Below are positions 8,615 through 21,373 of a DNA stretch of 35,747 nucleotides, piece after piece. Under the pieces are notes generated by a model. It was not told the origin of the DNA and searched no databases. It saw nothing but the letters and a program-made list of their open reading frames with translations. The stretch's first letter is position 1. Each line of letters begins with the position of its first letter. The position numbers were made by a program, and so were the translations under genes. This stretch comes from Anaerotignum sp. (GTDB lineage Bacteria; Bacillota; Clostridia; Lachnospirales; Anaerotignaceae). Where the stretch lies: the NCBI RefSeq assembly GCF_030625865.1, contig NZ_DAOUQB010000029.1:1-35747 (forward strand), in the 5' to 3' direction.

Positions 8615-8935
8615 TCATAATTTTCCTGTATAAAAAAGAGAAAAAATAATTTCCGTCCCGGTGGGTCAAAATCATCCCATGCAAAATTGTCTAAAATAGC
8701 CATTCAAATGTAATACTATTTTTTGCGCCTGCAGTAATTATAATTCCTTATTTGTAAACCCCATAAAATTTAAGAAAGATTTATCTATACTTTATCACAG
8801 TAAAAGCAAATGTAACATATTGAAATTGAAAAATTTGCGTCTAAAAAGTTAAGGGTTTTAAACCAATTTTATCATTGCTCAATGAAATGCTTTTCATAAG
8901 TGCAGATTTCCGAAAGAAGTTCCCCAAAAATCCAT

Positions 8936-8967
8936 AAAAAAACAGCATACCATAACAGCACACTGTT
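8936..8967 (-). terminator. Terminator of the MacAB-like export cluster
   Basis: On the minus strand a 10-bp stem (AACAGTGTGC against GTATGCTGTT, with G-U pairs) and a seven-base loop is followed directly by a run of T. It lies 14 bases beyond the permease stop codon. Confidence 0.7.
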
Positions 8968-8980
8968 TTTAAATTTCATC

Positions 8981-10186
8981 TTATTCATATCGTAATGCAT
9001 CAACTGGGTCTTTTTTCGCAGCTTTTCTTGCAGGATATAGACCAAAACCCAAACCAACCATGGCAGAAAATGCAACAGCTACCAGTACAACAGTTGGCTT
9101 GACAACAACGCCAACCCCCACTACCATACCACCTATTGCAACAACAGAAATACCCAAAATAGTTCCGATAATACCCCCAGCCGCAGAAATTGCCGCTGCT
9201 TCAATCAAAAATTGAATCATAATATCTCGCGTTTTAGCGCCAAGGGCTTTTCGAATCCCGATTTCTCTTGTTCTCTCTGTTACAGATACCAGCATAATAT
9301 TCATAATACCAATTCCGCCAACCACCAAAGAGATTGCCGCAATGGCTCCAACCACTGCAGAAAGAGAGCCCAGCATTTTATCTATGGTTCCCATTTCCTC
9401 CTTTGCCGAATAACAAACCACGTTCTCTACATCCTGGTTTTTCATTCTCGCAATGTAGGACTGTATTCTGCTTTGCAGCTGTGTCATATTCTGATCTTCA
9501 GCCATACAGAAATATAATGACCATTGACTTTCATTTTCGTCCAGCAGAATACTTTCCGGAACATAAGCACTCGCAAAGGAGCCACCACTCATCAGCTTCA
9601 TCAGTGCCGAATCCGTATTTTGAAATACACCAATAACCAAAAGCTCTTCTACTTGGCTATTAATAGTAGATTTCACCGTTTTTCCCACGGCATTTTCCTG
9701 CCCAAAAATATTGAATGCAGTTGTGCTATCCAATACAACAAATTTTTTCTTTTCCAAAATATCTTTATCATTTAACATACGTCCATATATAATTTTAGGA
9801 TCTTCCATTTCAGTAGGATTTTCTGCTAACCCCGATAAATATACAGTTTCCGTTTTTCTGCCAACCTTTAAATCAGTCCTTGTCGAACTGCGAAAGCCAG
9901 CATATGTAACCGCTCCGTCCATTCCCTCCTTCAATTGATCTGCATCTTCTTTTGTAAACAAATTGCTTTCTGTATAAACATCATCCGGAGACATAATATA
10001 AGCATAAGCCAAACCAGAACCAACTTTTTCATATTCACCCGCTACTACACTTCGCATTGTATCCCCTAACGATACAATGGCAATAACCGAGCTAATACCA
10101 ATAATCATACCCAACATGGTTAAAAAGGAACGCATTTTATTGGCACAAATAGAAGACATTGCCAATTTAATATTTTCAAATATCAT
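8981..10186 (-). CDS. MacB-family ABC transporter permease
   Basis: This 401-residue membrane subunit has the MacB/FtsX layout: one N-terminal transmembrane helix (about residues 18-42), a large extracytoplasmic domain (about 45-270) and three helices near the C-terminus with the typical E-R-T-R-E-I-G-I-R-K-A-L-G-A loop. Members of this family work with an ATPase and an adaptor to export peptides, macrolides or bacteriocins by a mechanotransmission mechanism; the substrate here is unknown. The start ATG overlaps the end of the ATPase gene by four bases, so translation is coupled. It is the last gene of the three-gene cluster, followed by a terminator. Confidence 0.9.
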   Translation of the reverse strand: MIFENIKLAMSSICANKMRSFLTMLGMIIGISSVIAIVSLGDTMRSVVAGEYEKVGSGLAYAYIMSPDDVYTESNLFTKEDADQLKEGMDGAVTYAGFRSSTRTDLKVGRKTETVYLSGLAENPTEMEDPKIIYGRMLNDKDILEKKKFVVLDSTTAFNIFGQENAVGKTVKSTINSQVEELLVIGVFQNTDSALMKLMSGGSFASAYVPESILLDENESQWSLYFCMAEDQNMTQLQSRIQSYIARMKNQDVENVVCYSAKEEMGTIDKMLGSLSAVVGAIAAISLVVGGIGIMNIMLVSVTERTREIGIRKALGAKTRDIMIQFLIEAAAISAAGGIIGTILGISVVAIGGMVVGVGVVVKPTVVLVAVAFSAMVGLGFGLYPARKAAKKDPVDALRYE

Positions 10187-10878
10187 CCCTCCTTCACCAC
10201 CTTTTCATCACTGACAATCTGCCCGTCTTGAAAGCGAATGATTCGTTTTGTGCATTGGGCAATATCCTCTTCATGGGTAACAACAACCACCGTTGCGCCC
10301 TCATCATTCAGTTTTGTAAAAAAGTCCATAATTTCATGAGAGGAACGGGTATCCAGATTACCTGTCGGTTCATCGGCAAGGATAAGGGCAGGGTCATTTG
10401 CTAACGATCTTGCAATGGCAACCCTTTGCTTTTGCCCACCGGAAAGCTCATTGGGCATATGATGCACTCTTTCGCCCAGCCCAACCTTTTCCAATAAAGC
10501 AGTGGCCTTCGCTTTTCTCTCTTCCCCCTTCATTCCCCCATAGATCATGGGGATCTCCACATTTTTCAAGGCAGATGTACGGGGAATTAACTGAAACGCC
10601 TGGAAAACAAAGCCGATTTTCTTATTTCTGATTGCCGAAAGATCGTCCTCACCCTGATTTACAATGGGAATGCCATCCAATAAATAAGTTCCTTGAAAAC
10701 GTCTGTCCATACAGCCTAAAATATTCATTAAGGTAGATTTTCCTGAACCGGACTGACCCATAATTGCCACATACTCACCCTCGTTTATGGAAAGAGATAC
10801 ATTTCTCAGGGCATGCACCTGAATAGCCCCTGTGTCATAAATTTTATTTAATTCTTCTATTTTTATTACTTCCTTCAT
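10183..10878 (-). CDS. ABC transporter ATP-binding protein (MacB/LolD type)
   Basis: The 231-residue cytosolic ATPase energises the neighbouring permease. Walker A is G-Q-S-G-S-G-K-S-T near residue 40, the signature L-S-G-G-Q-K-Q-R near 143, and Walker [13 protein letters not shown] near 162, followed by the switch histidine in V-V-T-H-E. The D-E-P-T-G-N-L-D form is typical of the LolD/MacB subfamily. It begins ten bases after the adaptor gene and overlaps the permease gene by four bases, so all three are one operon. Confidence 0.95.
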   Translation of the reverse strand: MKEVIKIEELNKIYDTGAIQVHALRNVSLSINEGEYVAIMGQSGSGKSTLMNILGCMDRRFQGTYLLDGIPIVNQGEDDLSAIRNKKIGFVFQAFQLIPRTSALKNVEIPMIYGGMKGEERKAKATALLEKVGLGERVHHMPNELSGGQKQRVAIARSLANDPALILADEPTGNLDTRSSHEIMDFFTKLNDEGATVVVVTHEEDIAQCTKRIIRFQDGQIVSDEKVVKEG

Positions 10879-10888
10879 AACGCACCTC

Positions 10889-12070
10889 CTACTGAGGAAT
10901 AACGGTCATTCCTTCCGTCAGCGCAAGGCTGGGGTTCAGAACAATCTGCTGTCCTTCGGTTAATTCACTCTCCTGAACTTCAATCAGAAGATCTGTTTCT
11001 AACCCAATTGTTACAGGCACGATATGAATCGTATTATCTTCCTTTACAGTATAAACTACAGTCGAGCCATCCTCCAATTCGCTTACCGCTTCATATGGCA
11101 CAGTTAATACCTGATCTGCCTTTGCAATATGAATGGTTGCTTTCGCCGTAATACCTGCTATTAGTTTTTCATTTGCACCCACAACCTCTATGTAAACAGG
11201 AATTACCCTCTGTGTGGAATTTGCGCCCTTACTTTCACCCGTTGGAGAAATGCGAGTTACAACGCCTTCTATGCTTTCCCCATCCAAAATATCAGCTGTA
11301 ATATCCACTTCCTGTCCTGTCTTAACCTTCGCAATATCCGTTTCATTTACCAACACCTTCATTTGTAACTTATCAATGTCTTCAATTACAAACATAGGCT
11401 TATCATCATCTGTTTCATCTGCAAAACGGCCGACCTTTGTATTCACACGGGTAACTGTACCATCAATCATACTGCGAATTTGACAATCTTCTAATGTTTC
11501 CGCTTCAATACTTATCTTGCGATTCATATTGTCCATTGTTTGTTTTTCAGAATCTGTTAAAACTGCAACATCATCCTTCACCGAAATGTCATCCAACTTT
11601 CTCTTTGCATCGTCCAATTCACTTTGGCTGGCTGCATTAATATCGAATAAAGCTTTAATGTCGTCATAATCCTTTTTTGCTTTATCATATTCTACCTGTC
11701 TATCCTCAAGCAACTCTTTTTGCTGCATTTGCAATAAAGTTTGTTCTCCTTTGCTAAGGCTCATCTGCTCCGTAAGATCAGAACTATCCAAAACGGCCAA
11801 CAATTGACCTTTTTTTACTTTATCCCCTTCTTTAACCAGCAGCTGTTTTACTTCATAATGTAATTTTGACACAACTTCTGTACTTTCCGTTCCTTCTAAA
11901 ACCGCTTTTAATTTTAAAACCTCTTCCATGTTTTGTTTTTCTACAAAAGAGGTGCTCACCATCATTCCCTCCGGTGCCTTATTTCCACCAAACACAACTT
12001 TTGCGCCAATAGCCACAACAATCAGTCCTGCAACGGCTATTAATATTTTCTTTTTCTTAGATAAAGCCAT
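10889..12070 (-). CDS. Efflux adaptor (HlyD/MacA family membrane-fusion protein)
   Basis: The 393-residue protein has an N-terminal membrane anchor (about residues 7-28, after K-K-K-K), a biotinyl-lipoyl-like segment (K-V-K-K-G-Q-L-L-A-V-L-D) near residue 80, a helical coiled-coil hairpin at about 95-190, and beta-barrel domains to the end. In a Gram-positive cell such proteins extend from the membrane and cooperate with a MacB-like permease. A GAGGAGG site precedes the ATG. It is the first gene of the export cluster; a TATAAT sequence lies about 35 bases upstream of the start, but no strong -35 box pairs with it. Confidence 0.9.
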   Translation of the reverse strand: MALSKKKKILIAVAGLIVVAIGAKVVFGGNKAPEGMMVSTSFVEKQNMEEVLKLKAVLEGTESTEVVSKLHYEVKQLLVKEGDKVKKGQLLAVLDSSDLTEQMSLSKGEQTLLQMQQKELLEDRQVEYDKAKKDYDDIKALFDINAASQSELDDAKRKLDDISVKDDVAVLTDSEKQTMDNMNRKISIEAETLEDCQIRSMIDGTVTRVNTKVGRFADETDDDKPMFVIEDIDKLQMKVLVNETDIAKVKTGQEVDITADILDGESIEGVVTRISPTGESKGANSTQRVIPVYIEVVGANEKLIAGITAKATIHIAKADQVLTVPYEAVSELEDGSTVVYTVKEDNTIHIVPVTIGLETDLLIEVQESELTEGQQIVLNPSLALTEGMTVIPQ

Positions 12071-12263
12071 ATAATTGCCTCCTCGGTTATTTTCATATGT
12101 TTTATTATATATTCCAAATACTAAAAAGTTTGGTAATATTTCTTAATATTCCTTTAATTTATTAAATTTTCTAATTTATGTAATATGTTCAATCCCATAT
12201 TTGAAATATTGCCATACCTTTATACAATTAACTGAAGCGCAATAAAACCTTTGTTCTACAAAA

Positions 12264-12290
12264 AAAGCGAGAAGCAATGCTTCTCGCTTT
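12264..12290 (-). terminator. Rho-independent terminator of nifJ
   Basis: A perfect stem (AAAGCGAGAAGC with its complement) with a three-base loop lies 22 bases beyond the nifJ stop and has A/T tracts on both sides, so it could also act in the other direction. The rest of 12071-12311 carries the upstream region of the adaptor gene and no gene. Confidence 0.85.
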
Positions 12291-12311
12291 AAAAATTAAA
12301 TTATTTTAGAA

Positions 12312-15971
<3,660 letters not shown>

Positions 15972-15984
15972 TATCAATCTTATC

Positions 15985-16833
15985 TTCTGTAAAAACGGTT
16001 GTTTTTTTACACGTTCATTATACAATCAAACTTTTCTCTTTTCAACTATTAAAAAAAATTTCAGCGTTATGTTTCTAACAAAACGCTTTTTGTTATCTTT
16101 GCTTAATACATTCTACCAAAAATAACTATTTTTATGCATTTTTAAAATAAAATGAAGAATTTTTGGCATTTTTATGTCTGACAAGCAGTCTGTTTTATAA
16201 ATATTCATCGCATAAAAACTCTCTAGGCACTTCAGTTTGACAATGTGCTGTCAATATATTTTTTATTTTTTTATTAAAAAATTTCCTCCTACTTCAAAAC
16301 GTTAAAGAAAAAAAAATTCTATCGTCTTTAGATTATCACGAAACGTTTTTTTAGTGAAAGAGATGAACAAAACCAGTATTTTTGACAATATTCTACTTTC
16401 TAAACTCAACATATAAAACCCTAAAAAGCCTGTAATCATAGGGTTTCCAGTTTGATTTCGAAGGGAATCCATGATGCTTTTTTTCCCTATGTTAAAAGGC
16501 ATCCCCAACCCTTTTCTTCATATAACTTTGCTACTAATATCCCTATTAGCATCATTCCCAACTCATAGACAAAGTGATTAATCCAGGGATTTCTTCTTTA
16601 TAGTAACTCTCGAGTAGGGACTCATCATACTTAATAAATATCCATGAAGTTGCATCAATCATACATTATTTTTTCTAAATACACCCTATTTTATTGTTAT
16701 TAATAAAACAGTCTTTTGCATTTTTTTGTAGAAATTAAGCGCTTTTTAGGAAAAAACTCATTCCGGATCCAAAATATATTTTATCATGTTCAGTATACCC
16801 GAAAACAGAACAAACATATGCGGAAGAAATCCT
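15985..16833. other. Long A/T-rich stretch without an intact gene; possible gene remnant at about 16300-16660
   Basis: Very A/T-rich DNA with no gene that I can support. On the minus strand between about 16660 and 16300, two overlapping frames read like a continuous membrane-type protein only if a frame change is allowed near 16570: a segment beginning M-I-D-A-T-S-W-I-F joins to N-H-F-V-Y-E-L-G-M-M-L-I-G, and a further change near 16500 joins to G-M-P-F-N-I-G-K-K. This could be a decayed gene. I do not recognise the family. Confidence 0.3.
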
Positions 16834-16879
16834 AAAAAAAGATGAAGAAGGAAGTCTTCGCCATGCTTCTTTCTTCATC
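16834..16879 (-). terminator. Terminator of the YkuD/copper-amine-oxidase-like gene pair
   Basis: On the minus strand a 14-bp stem (GATGAAGAAAGAAG against CTTCCTTCTTCATC, one G-U pair) is followed by seven T. It starts ten bases beyond the stop of the gene ending at 16889. Confidence 0.85.
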
Positions 16880-16888
16880 AGAAATCTT

Positions 16889-17902
16889 TTAAATGTCTCC
16901 ACAAAAGAGACTTTGATATTTTGTATTCCACTGGCCTTCCAATAAATCTCCATTCGCAGGGAGTAAAATAGGTAAAAGCTCAGCTTTTGTACTATCCAAA
17001 ATTACCAGCTCTTTTTGTTGTGAAATATAAAATATTGAACTGTCTATTAAATCGCCACTTTTCTTCAATTCCTGCACAGCATTTTCTGTCAGTATATCAG
17101 AAAGATTCACCTCTTTTTGCTGTCTAAAATCAATGTTTATCGTTTTATAAAAGGGTCGTTCTCCCTTTGATCCCTTCCAACAAAGGGAAAGAAAATCACC
17201 ATTTACAAAACCTTTTTCAATCTGAAGATGAAACACACTTTGTCCTTCTTCAACCATAAACTCATCTGCTAAAGACTGTATCGCTTGTCTGATTTCTTTA
17301 TTCAGCCCTTTTTCATAACGTACATCATTTAAACCCATAATAACGGGAATCTCCAAACTATATTCCTTTTCTTCATTTTTCCCCAGTAATATATCATTGG
17401 CAACAATTGGTGTAGAGCCATCTTTTGTTTTTAATGAAATTTGTTTTTTCTCACTGTTCCAATGAACTTCAATGGAAAAAAAATCAGAAAGCACAGAGGC
17501 CTCTGCATAAAGGCATCCGTTAATCATTTCCGGATCCGTGGGAAGCGTGATATTATATCCGTGCATTTGGGCTTTTGTGCTGCCTGTGGAAAGAATTAGT
17601 TTTTTACCCTTATAGCTGATGATTGTGCTCCTTGACTCCCTATCCCAAGTCACAGTTCCTCCCAATCCTTGGGCTACGTTTCTTACTGGCAACAATAACA
17701 TATCTTCCTCATCATAATATAAAGGTATATTCTCGCCCTCACTATATACCTTTGTTTGCTCTTCTTCCGTAATTTCTTCCTTAGGATTGGAAACCTCCAT
17801 TTCCAGCTCTTTCGCCTCAGTCAACCGCATAGAAAGAGCAATTGCTCCACATATCATTGCAGCCGAAACACATACAATTATGGCCGTTTTTTTCAGAATC
17901 AT
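16889..17902 (-). CDS. Secreted protein with copper-amine-oxidase-like N-terminal domain and DUF3298-like C-terminus
   Basis: The 337-residue product starts with a lysine pair and one hydrophobic segment (signal peptide or anchor, about residues 5-25), so it acts outside the membrane. Residues of about 45-150 (L-L-L-P-V-R-N-V-A-Q-G-L-G-G-T-V-T-W-D) are the copper amine oxidase-like stalk domain common in clostridial surface proteins; no catalytic copper site is expected. The C-terminal half (N-I-D-F-R-Q-Q-K-E-V-N-L-S-D-I-L) resembles the DUF3298/RsiV-like fold seen in lysozyme-binding anti-sigma factors and deacetylases. I choose the ATG at 17902, six bases after GAGG; an ATG at 17914 is possible. 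It follows the L,D-transpeptidase gene by about 45 bases and ends at a terminator, so both are one operon with a cell-wall role. The precise function is unknown. Confidence 0.7.
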   Translation of the reverse strand: MILKKTAIIVCVSAAMICGAIALSMRLTEAKELEMEVSNPKEEITEEEQTKVYSEGENIPLYYDEEDMLLLPVRNVAQGLGGTVTWDRESRSTIISYKGKKLILSTGSTKAQMHGYNITLPTDPEMINGCLYAEASVLSDFFSIEVHWNSEKKQISLKTKDGSTPIVANDILLGKNEEKEYSLEIPVIMGLNDVRYEKGLNKEIRQAIQSLADEFMVEEGQSVFHLQIEKGFVNGDFLSLCWKGSKGERPFYKTINIDFRQQKEVNLSDILTENAVQELKKSGDLIDSSIFYISQQKELVILDSTKAELLPILLPANGDLLEGQWNTKYQSLFCGDI

Positions 17903-17946
17903 GTTCTCCCTCATTCTCCTTTTTTAAAATAACGTAAATTTAATGA

Positions 17947-18918
17947 TCACTCATTGTCTGCAAAGATCACATCCGTCGTCCCAAGGAATAATTTCACCTG
18001 ATTTTCTCCCTCAGTCCCCTGATATTCCAAATCCATCTCCTGAAATGATGTATCCCAGCTTACTTTCGTCCCCGTTATACGACCCAAATCTTCTAAGTTA
18101 AAATAGACTTTCCCATCGTCTATATAATAGGATACTTTTCGTTTTTGACACTGAAATAAAACCTCCACATCTCCTTCTGCCTGCAATTTCTCAACATCTT
18201 CAGGCAATATAATTGTTACACCTAAAAGTCCGAATAGCAATTGGGCATCTTCAGACAATAAGGCATAATTTCCATCTTGATAAAATGTTTCAATTTTTCG
18301 TGTAGTTTTACCGATTTCCATATTCATTTCAAAAACCGTTCCCTTTTTCCAAGGGTTATCCACATCCGGATCCGTAGGATCCCAATTTCTTCTGGGATCA
18401 TTATAGTCTATTTTCAGTGTATTGGGAAGCAAAAGCGGTTGCAATTCATTACTTTTGTAAATATTTACAGTGGTTCCATATGGACAATTATCATAAATCC
18501 ACTTGGCATCTTCCACTGTCATTCTTATACATCCGTCTGATGCCGTTTCGCCCAGCTTATTATATTCTTCAAATTTTAAAGTGCTTTTATCTTGCTTTAA
18601 ATATGGAACAGAATGAAAAAGGATATGTCCTGTAATTCTGGTTGCATATTGTCCATAAACATTTCCAAATAAAGGGCGCCACACATATTGGTCGGATGTG
18701 TGGAAAGTTCCTAAAGGTGTGTCCTCCCCACTAGAGCAAGCAAAAGTTTTTTCAATCACTAAATAATCACCTTTTTCATCCATAGCGTAAACAATGACAA
18801 TATTTTGCCCCACATTCACAGCCACTTCATAAGGAAGTATTCCTTCTTCTGCTAGACATGGAACTTGCCAAATCAAAGTGCAAAAAAGCACGATCACACC
18901 AATAAGTTTTCTGTACAT
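17947..18918 (-). CDS. L,D-transpeptidase (YkuD domain), secreted, with copper-amine-oxidase-like domain
   Basis: This 323-residue exported enzyme has a signal peptide at residues 1-23 (ending C-L-A-E-E). The YkuD catalytic domain occupies about residues 35-160, with H-S-V-P-Y near 100 and the active-site S-D-G-C-I-R-M near 126-132, where the cysteine attacks peptidoglycan stem peptides to form 3-3 cross-links or attach proteins. The C-terminal part (about 230-320, G-R-I-T-G-T-K-V-S-W-D) resembles the copper amine oxidase stalk also found in the next gene, suggesting that the two proteins share a wall-binding mode. A GGAGG site precedes the ATG. First gene of a two-gene operon. Confidence 0.88.
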   Translation of the reverse strand: MYRKLIGVIVLFCTLIWQVPCLAEEGILPYEVAVNVGQNIVIVYAMDEKGDYLVIEKTFACSSGEDTPLGTFHTSDQYVWRPLFGNVYGQYATRITGHILFHSVPYLKQDKSTLKFEEYNKLGETASDGCIRMTVEDAKWIYDNCPYGTTVNIYKSNELQPLLLPNTLKIDYNDPRRNWDPTDPDVDNPWKKGTVFEMNMEIGKTTRKIETFYQDGNYALLSEDAQLLFGLLGVTIILPEDVEKLQAEGDVEVLFQCQKRKVSYYIDDGKVYFNLEDLGRITGTKVSWDTSFQEMDLEYQGTEGENQVKLFLGTTDVIFADNE

Positions 18919-19097
18919 CTAATCCTCCTTAAAATACAAATAAACAAAAAATGCCACACTTGGCTTATTATATTTCTTTTTGGCATAAAAAGAAAGAATT
19001 TTAAAAATTTTTTAAGAAAAGGTTTTTTCTGTACTAATTCTGATATAAAACGAATTAAAATTTCCTAATTTTTTTAAAATTGTAATATGTTTGTCAT

Positions 19098-19126
19098 TTG
19101 CCTTTTTCATAATTATATGGTATCAT
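19098..19126 (+). promoter_or_regulatory. Sigma-A promoter of smpB-ssrA
   Basis: TTGCCT (19098-19103) and TATCAT (19121-19126) are separated by exactly 17 bases on the plus strand, with the smpB start about 55 bases downstream. The divergent ykuD-side region (18919-19097) shows only A/T-rich DNA. Confidence 0.6.
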
Positions 19127-19180
19127 TCATGTTAGAGATTTCTCAGCAATTCATTAATGCAAGGAAAGGGTAGGTTTTTT

Positions 19181-19654
19181 ATGGCAAAGGGAAACGGTAC
19201 AAAGCTGATTGCACAAAATAAAAAAGCATATCATGAGTACTTTATTGAAGAAGTATTTCAAGCTGGAATCTCTTTAATAGGCACAGAAGTAAAAAGTCTG
19301 CGTGCAGGCAAGTGTAGTCTAAAAGAAAGTTTTATTCGCATTGAAAATGAAGAAGCTTTTATTTACAATATGCATATTAGCCCCTATGAGCAGGGAAATA
19401 TATTTAATAAAGATCCCCTTCGAGTGAGAAGACTTTTGCTTCATAAAAACCAAATCCGTAAAATTGCTCAAGAAAGCCAAGCTGCCGGTTATACCATCGT
19501 TCCACTTAAGGTATATTTTGACCGAAGTCTGGTAAAAATTGATATTGCTTTAGCAAAAGGCAAAAAGCTTTATGATAAGCGAGATACCATTGCGAAGAAT
19601 GATCAGAAACGTCAAGCTGAAAAAGATTTCAAAATTCGTAACCTTACCTTGTAA
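19181..19654 (+). CDS. smpB: SsrA-binding protein SmpB
   Basis: SmpB binds tmRNA and delivers it to stalled ribosomes for trans-translation. The 157-residue product carries the family motifs [11 protein letters not shown] near the start, [19 protein letters not shown] and the C-terminal tail [12 protein letters not shown] choose the ATG at 19181 (M-A-K-G-N-G-T-K-L), which begins like other SmpB proteins, rather than the ATG at 19157; AAGGGTAGG lies upstream. The stop is 23 bases from the start of ssrA, so RNA and protein partners are adjacent and probably co-transcribed. Confidence 0.97.
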   Translation: MAKGNGTKLIAQNKKAYHEYFIEEVFQAGISLIGTEVKSLRAGKCSLKESFIRIENEEAFIYNMHISPYEQGNIFNKDPLRVRRLLLHKNQIRKIAQESQAAGYTIVPLKVYFDRSLVKIDIALAKGKKLYDKRDTIAKNDQKRQAEKDFKIRNLTL

Positions 19655-19677
19655 TTTGAGTCAAACATTTTAATTAA

Positions 19678-20031
19678 GGGGATGTAATGGTTTCGACGGG
19701 AGTCTTGAAAATAGGGATAGCCATCCGCAGGCCGGTTAACTGCGTCATCAAGCCGGAAACTTTTAAAAAAGAAACGACAATAATAATTTAGCAATCGCTG
19801 CCTAATTGCGGCAGCCGTCGGCCTTTGATCACTCGCTGTCAGAGTAACCGGCGTCGACTAGGCGGGGCACTTTTTCACTTAAGCTTTGCGGTGAAAAAAG
19901 AATTATGAAGCTACTAAGGGATACAGCCTGTCAATCGGCGATATTCCAAGGGAATGTTAAAAGACTGACTGTGATGGGAGAAGTTCTTATGGATGGGTTT
20001 TCGGACAGGGGTTCGATTCCCCTCATCTCCA
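19678..20031 (+). ncRNA. ssrA: Transfer-messenger RNA (tmRNA)
   Basis: The 5' end GGGGATG pairs with CATCTCC at the 3' end to form the tRNA-like acceptor stem, and the T-arm GGTTCGATTCC is present near 20010. The tag reading frame ends at 19803-19805 (TAA) and can be read as K-R-N-D-N-N-N-L-A-I-A-A from 19767; an in-frame TAA at 19764 bounds it upstream, so the exact resume codon is uncertain. The tag ends in A-I-A-A, a normal proteolysis signal. After the discriminator A the genome continues with T, so CCA is not encoded and must be added. The 3' end is also the left edge of the foreign island. Confidence 0.96.
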
Positions 20032-20089
20032 TTTTTTTCTAGGTATTTTACAAAGCCTAGAAACTAGGGAAAACGCTGAATTATCAGCA

Positions 20090-20532
20090 TTTTGAAGCAT
20101 TTTATAAAATGCGTTCTGTGATACAAAAAGTTGCTCTGTGACATAAAAAAGGGGTTAAAAAAGCCCAAATATGTCACGAAATATGTCACGAAAACAGTAA
20201 AACAACCTCTTTTATAAGGGGTTGTTTTTGTTTATCATGCCTTGATTTAAAAACAGTCTCATGAAATATTAAAACATAAGAATATTACTTTAGGGATGTA
20301 GAGGTCAGAAGTTCAAATCTTGTCGCCTCATGACTTATAAAAGGCGTTGAAAATGTTCATTTAACAGTGTTTTTAGCACTTTTTTCTTTTTGTTTTTTCG
20401 TGTAAGTGGTTAGCTTAATTTTCAACTTTATCAAAGTCATTAAGGTGAGCTGCACCTAATTTGGGTCATAGAGAACGTAATTTCAAATTTTTAGTGCTCT
20501 TATAGTAATATCAAAGATATTGTCTATGTTAG
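20090..20532. other. Left-end island DNA with short repeats, a tRNA-3'-like fragment and no gene
   Basis: TGTGACATAAA near 20137, ATGTCACGAA at 20171-20180 and again ATGTCACGAA at 20183-20192 form direct and inverted copies of one motif, as expected of integrase arm-type sites. At about 20299-20330 a stretch reads like the T-arm and acceptor end of a tRNA (GAAGTTCAAATCTTGTCGCC), possibly the vestige of an older attachment site. No protein gene is visible. Confidence 0.4.
20199..20228. terminator. Hairpin with T tract in the left-end island DNA
   Basis: AACAACCTCT and AGGGGTTGTT form a 10-bp stem (one G-U) followed by TTTTTG on the plus strand. No adjacent intact gene ends here; it may be left over from a lost gene such as an integrase. 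Confidence 0.5.
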
Positions 20533-21369
20533 TTAAGCAATTTTCCCTCTAATGATTATAAGGTCTACATCCATTAACGCCTTATACAGTGCAGTTCTCC
20601 AAGAGTTCTTTTCATATTCATAATTACTTAAATAAATTTGTTCTATGTATGTGCGTAAATGTTCTTTACCACCCTTATCTAATATATTCTGAAACATAGA
20701 ATGATTAGCCGCAAGTTCTTCTACCGCCTTTTTGGAATATAGCTTGCCAAGTTCGAAAGCATTTAAATGGCTCGATAACCTGTAACTTAATTGTTTATCC
20801 GAAAGGTCACTGCAAACTCCAAATTCTATGTAAATTGGCTGCACTGATATAATTTTTGCAGAAAGCCACTCATTCGCTTGGCAATCATCATAGTAAGGAT
20901 GTAGTGTCATGTCAGAAGCGTGTTTAAAATCCATTGAACGTTTATTTTCATTGCAATCCCTGCAAGCCGGCACCAAGTTTTGCGGAGTAACTGCTAGGAA
21001 TGGGTATAAAGTTTTGGCTAAGTAGTGATCAAGCGTAGATACTTGACCAACACCACATATCGGACAAATTCCATTTTGCGCACTCAACTTAAGTCTATCA
21101 TAGTACTTTCTACCAGGCTGTCCCAACTTTGCGAATTTATCAGTATATAATTTTATCATATCCTCTTTGTTTAAGTCTTCTGTCACTTTAGTATGATTCT
21201 GCAACAAATGTGCCGTAGTACTCTCCATTTTTCTATTGAAGTCTTCCGAATATGCGGTTATTTTGGCAATGGCATTTAAATATTTCAAGTCACTTCCATC
21301 ACGCATATTACTCACGCAGCAATTGATAATCTCTCCAATTGACATTGTTGGTTTATCTATTTTTCGCAT
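20533..21369 (-). CDS. ptuB: HNH endonuclease of a Septu-type system (PtuB-like)
   Basis: The 278-residue product has an HNH nuclease core at about residues 100-140: C-P-I-C-G, then L-D-H-Y-L-A-K, N-L-V-P-A-C and C-R-D-C-N-E-N-K, followed by L-H-P-Y-Y-D-D, a layout I know from PtuB of Septu and related retron-associated nucleases. The four cysteines bind structural zinc; the D-H histidine is the general base. It starts four bases after the ATPase gene stop on the same strand, so the pair is translated together. The expected role is nucleic-acid cleavage on infection, controlled by the ATPase. The alternative is another ATPase-HNH defence family; no reverse transcriptase gene is present, so it is not a retron. 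Confidence 0.75.
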   Translation of the reverse strand: MRKIDKPTMSIGEIINCCVSNMRDGSDLKYLNAIAKITAYSEDFNRKMESTTAHLLQNHTKVTEDLNKEDMIKLYTDKFAKLGQPGRKYYDRLKLSAQNGICPICGVGQVSTLDHYLAKTLYPFLAVTPQNLVPACRDCNENKRSMDFKHASDMTLHPYYDDCQANEWLSAKIISVQPIYIEFGVCSDLSDKQLSYRLSSHLNAFELGKLYSKKAVEELAANHSMFQNILDKGGKEHLRTYIEQIYLSNYEYEKNSWRTALYKALMDVDLIIIRGKIA

Positions 21370-21373
21370 TACT

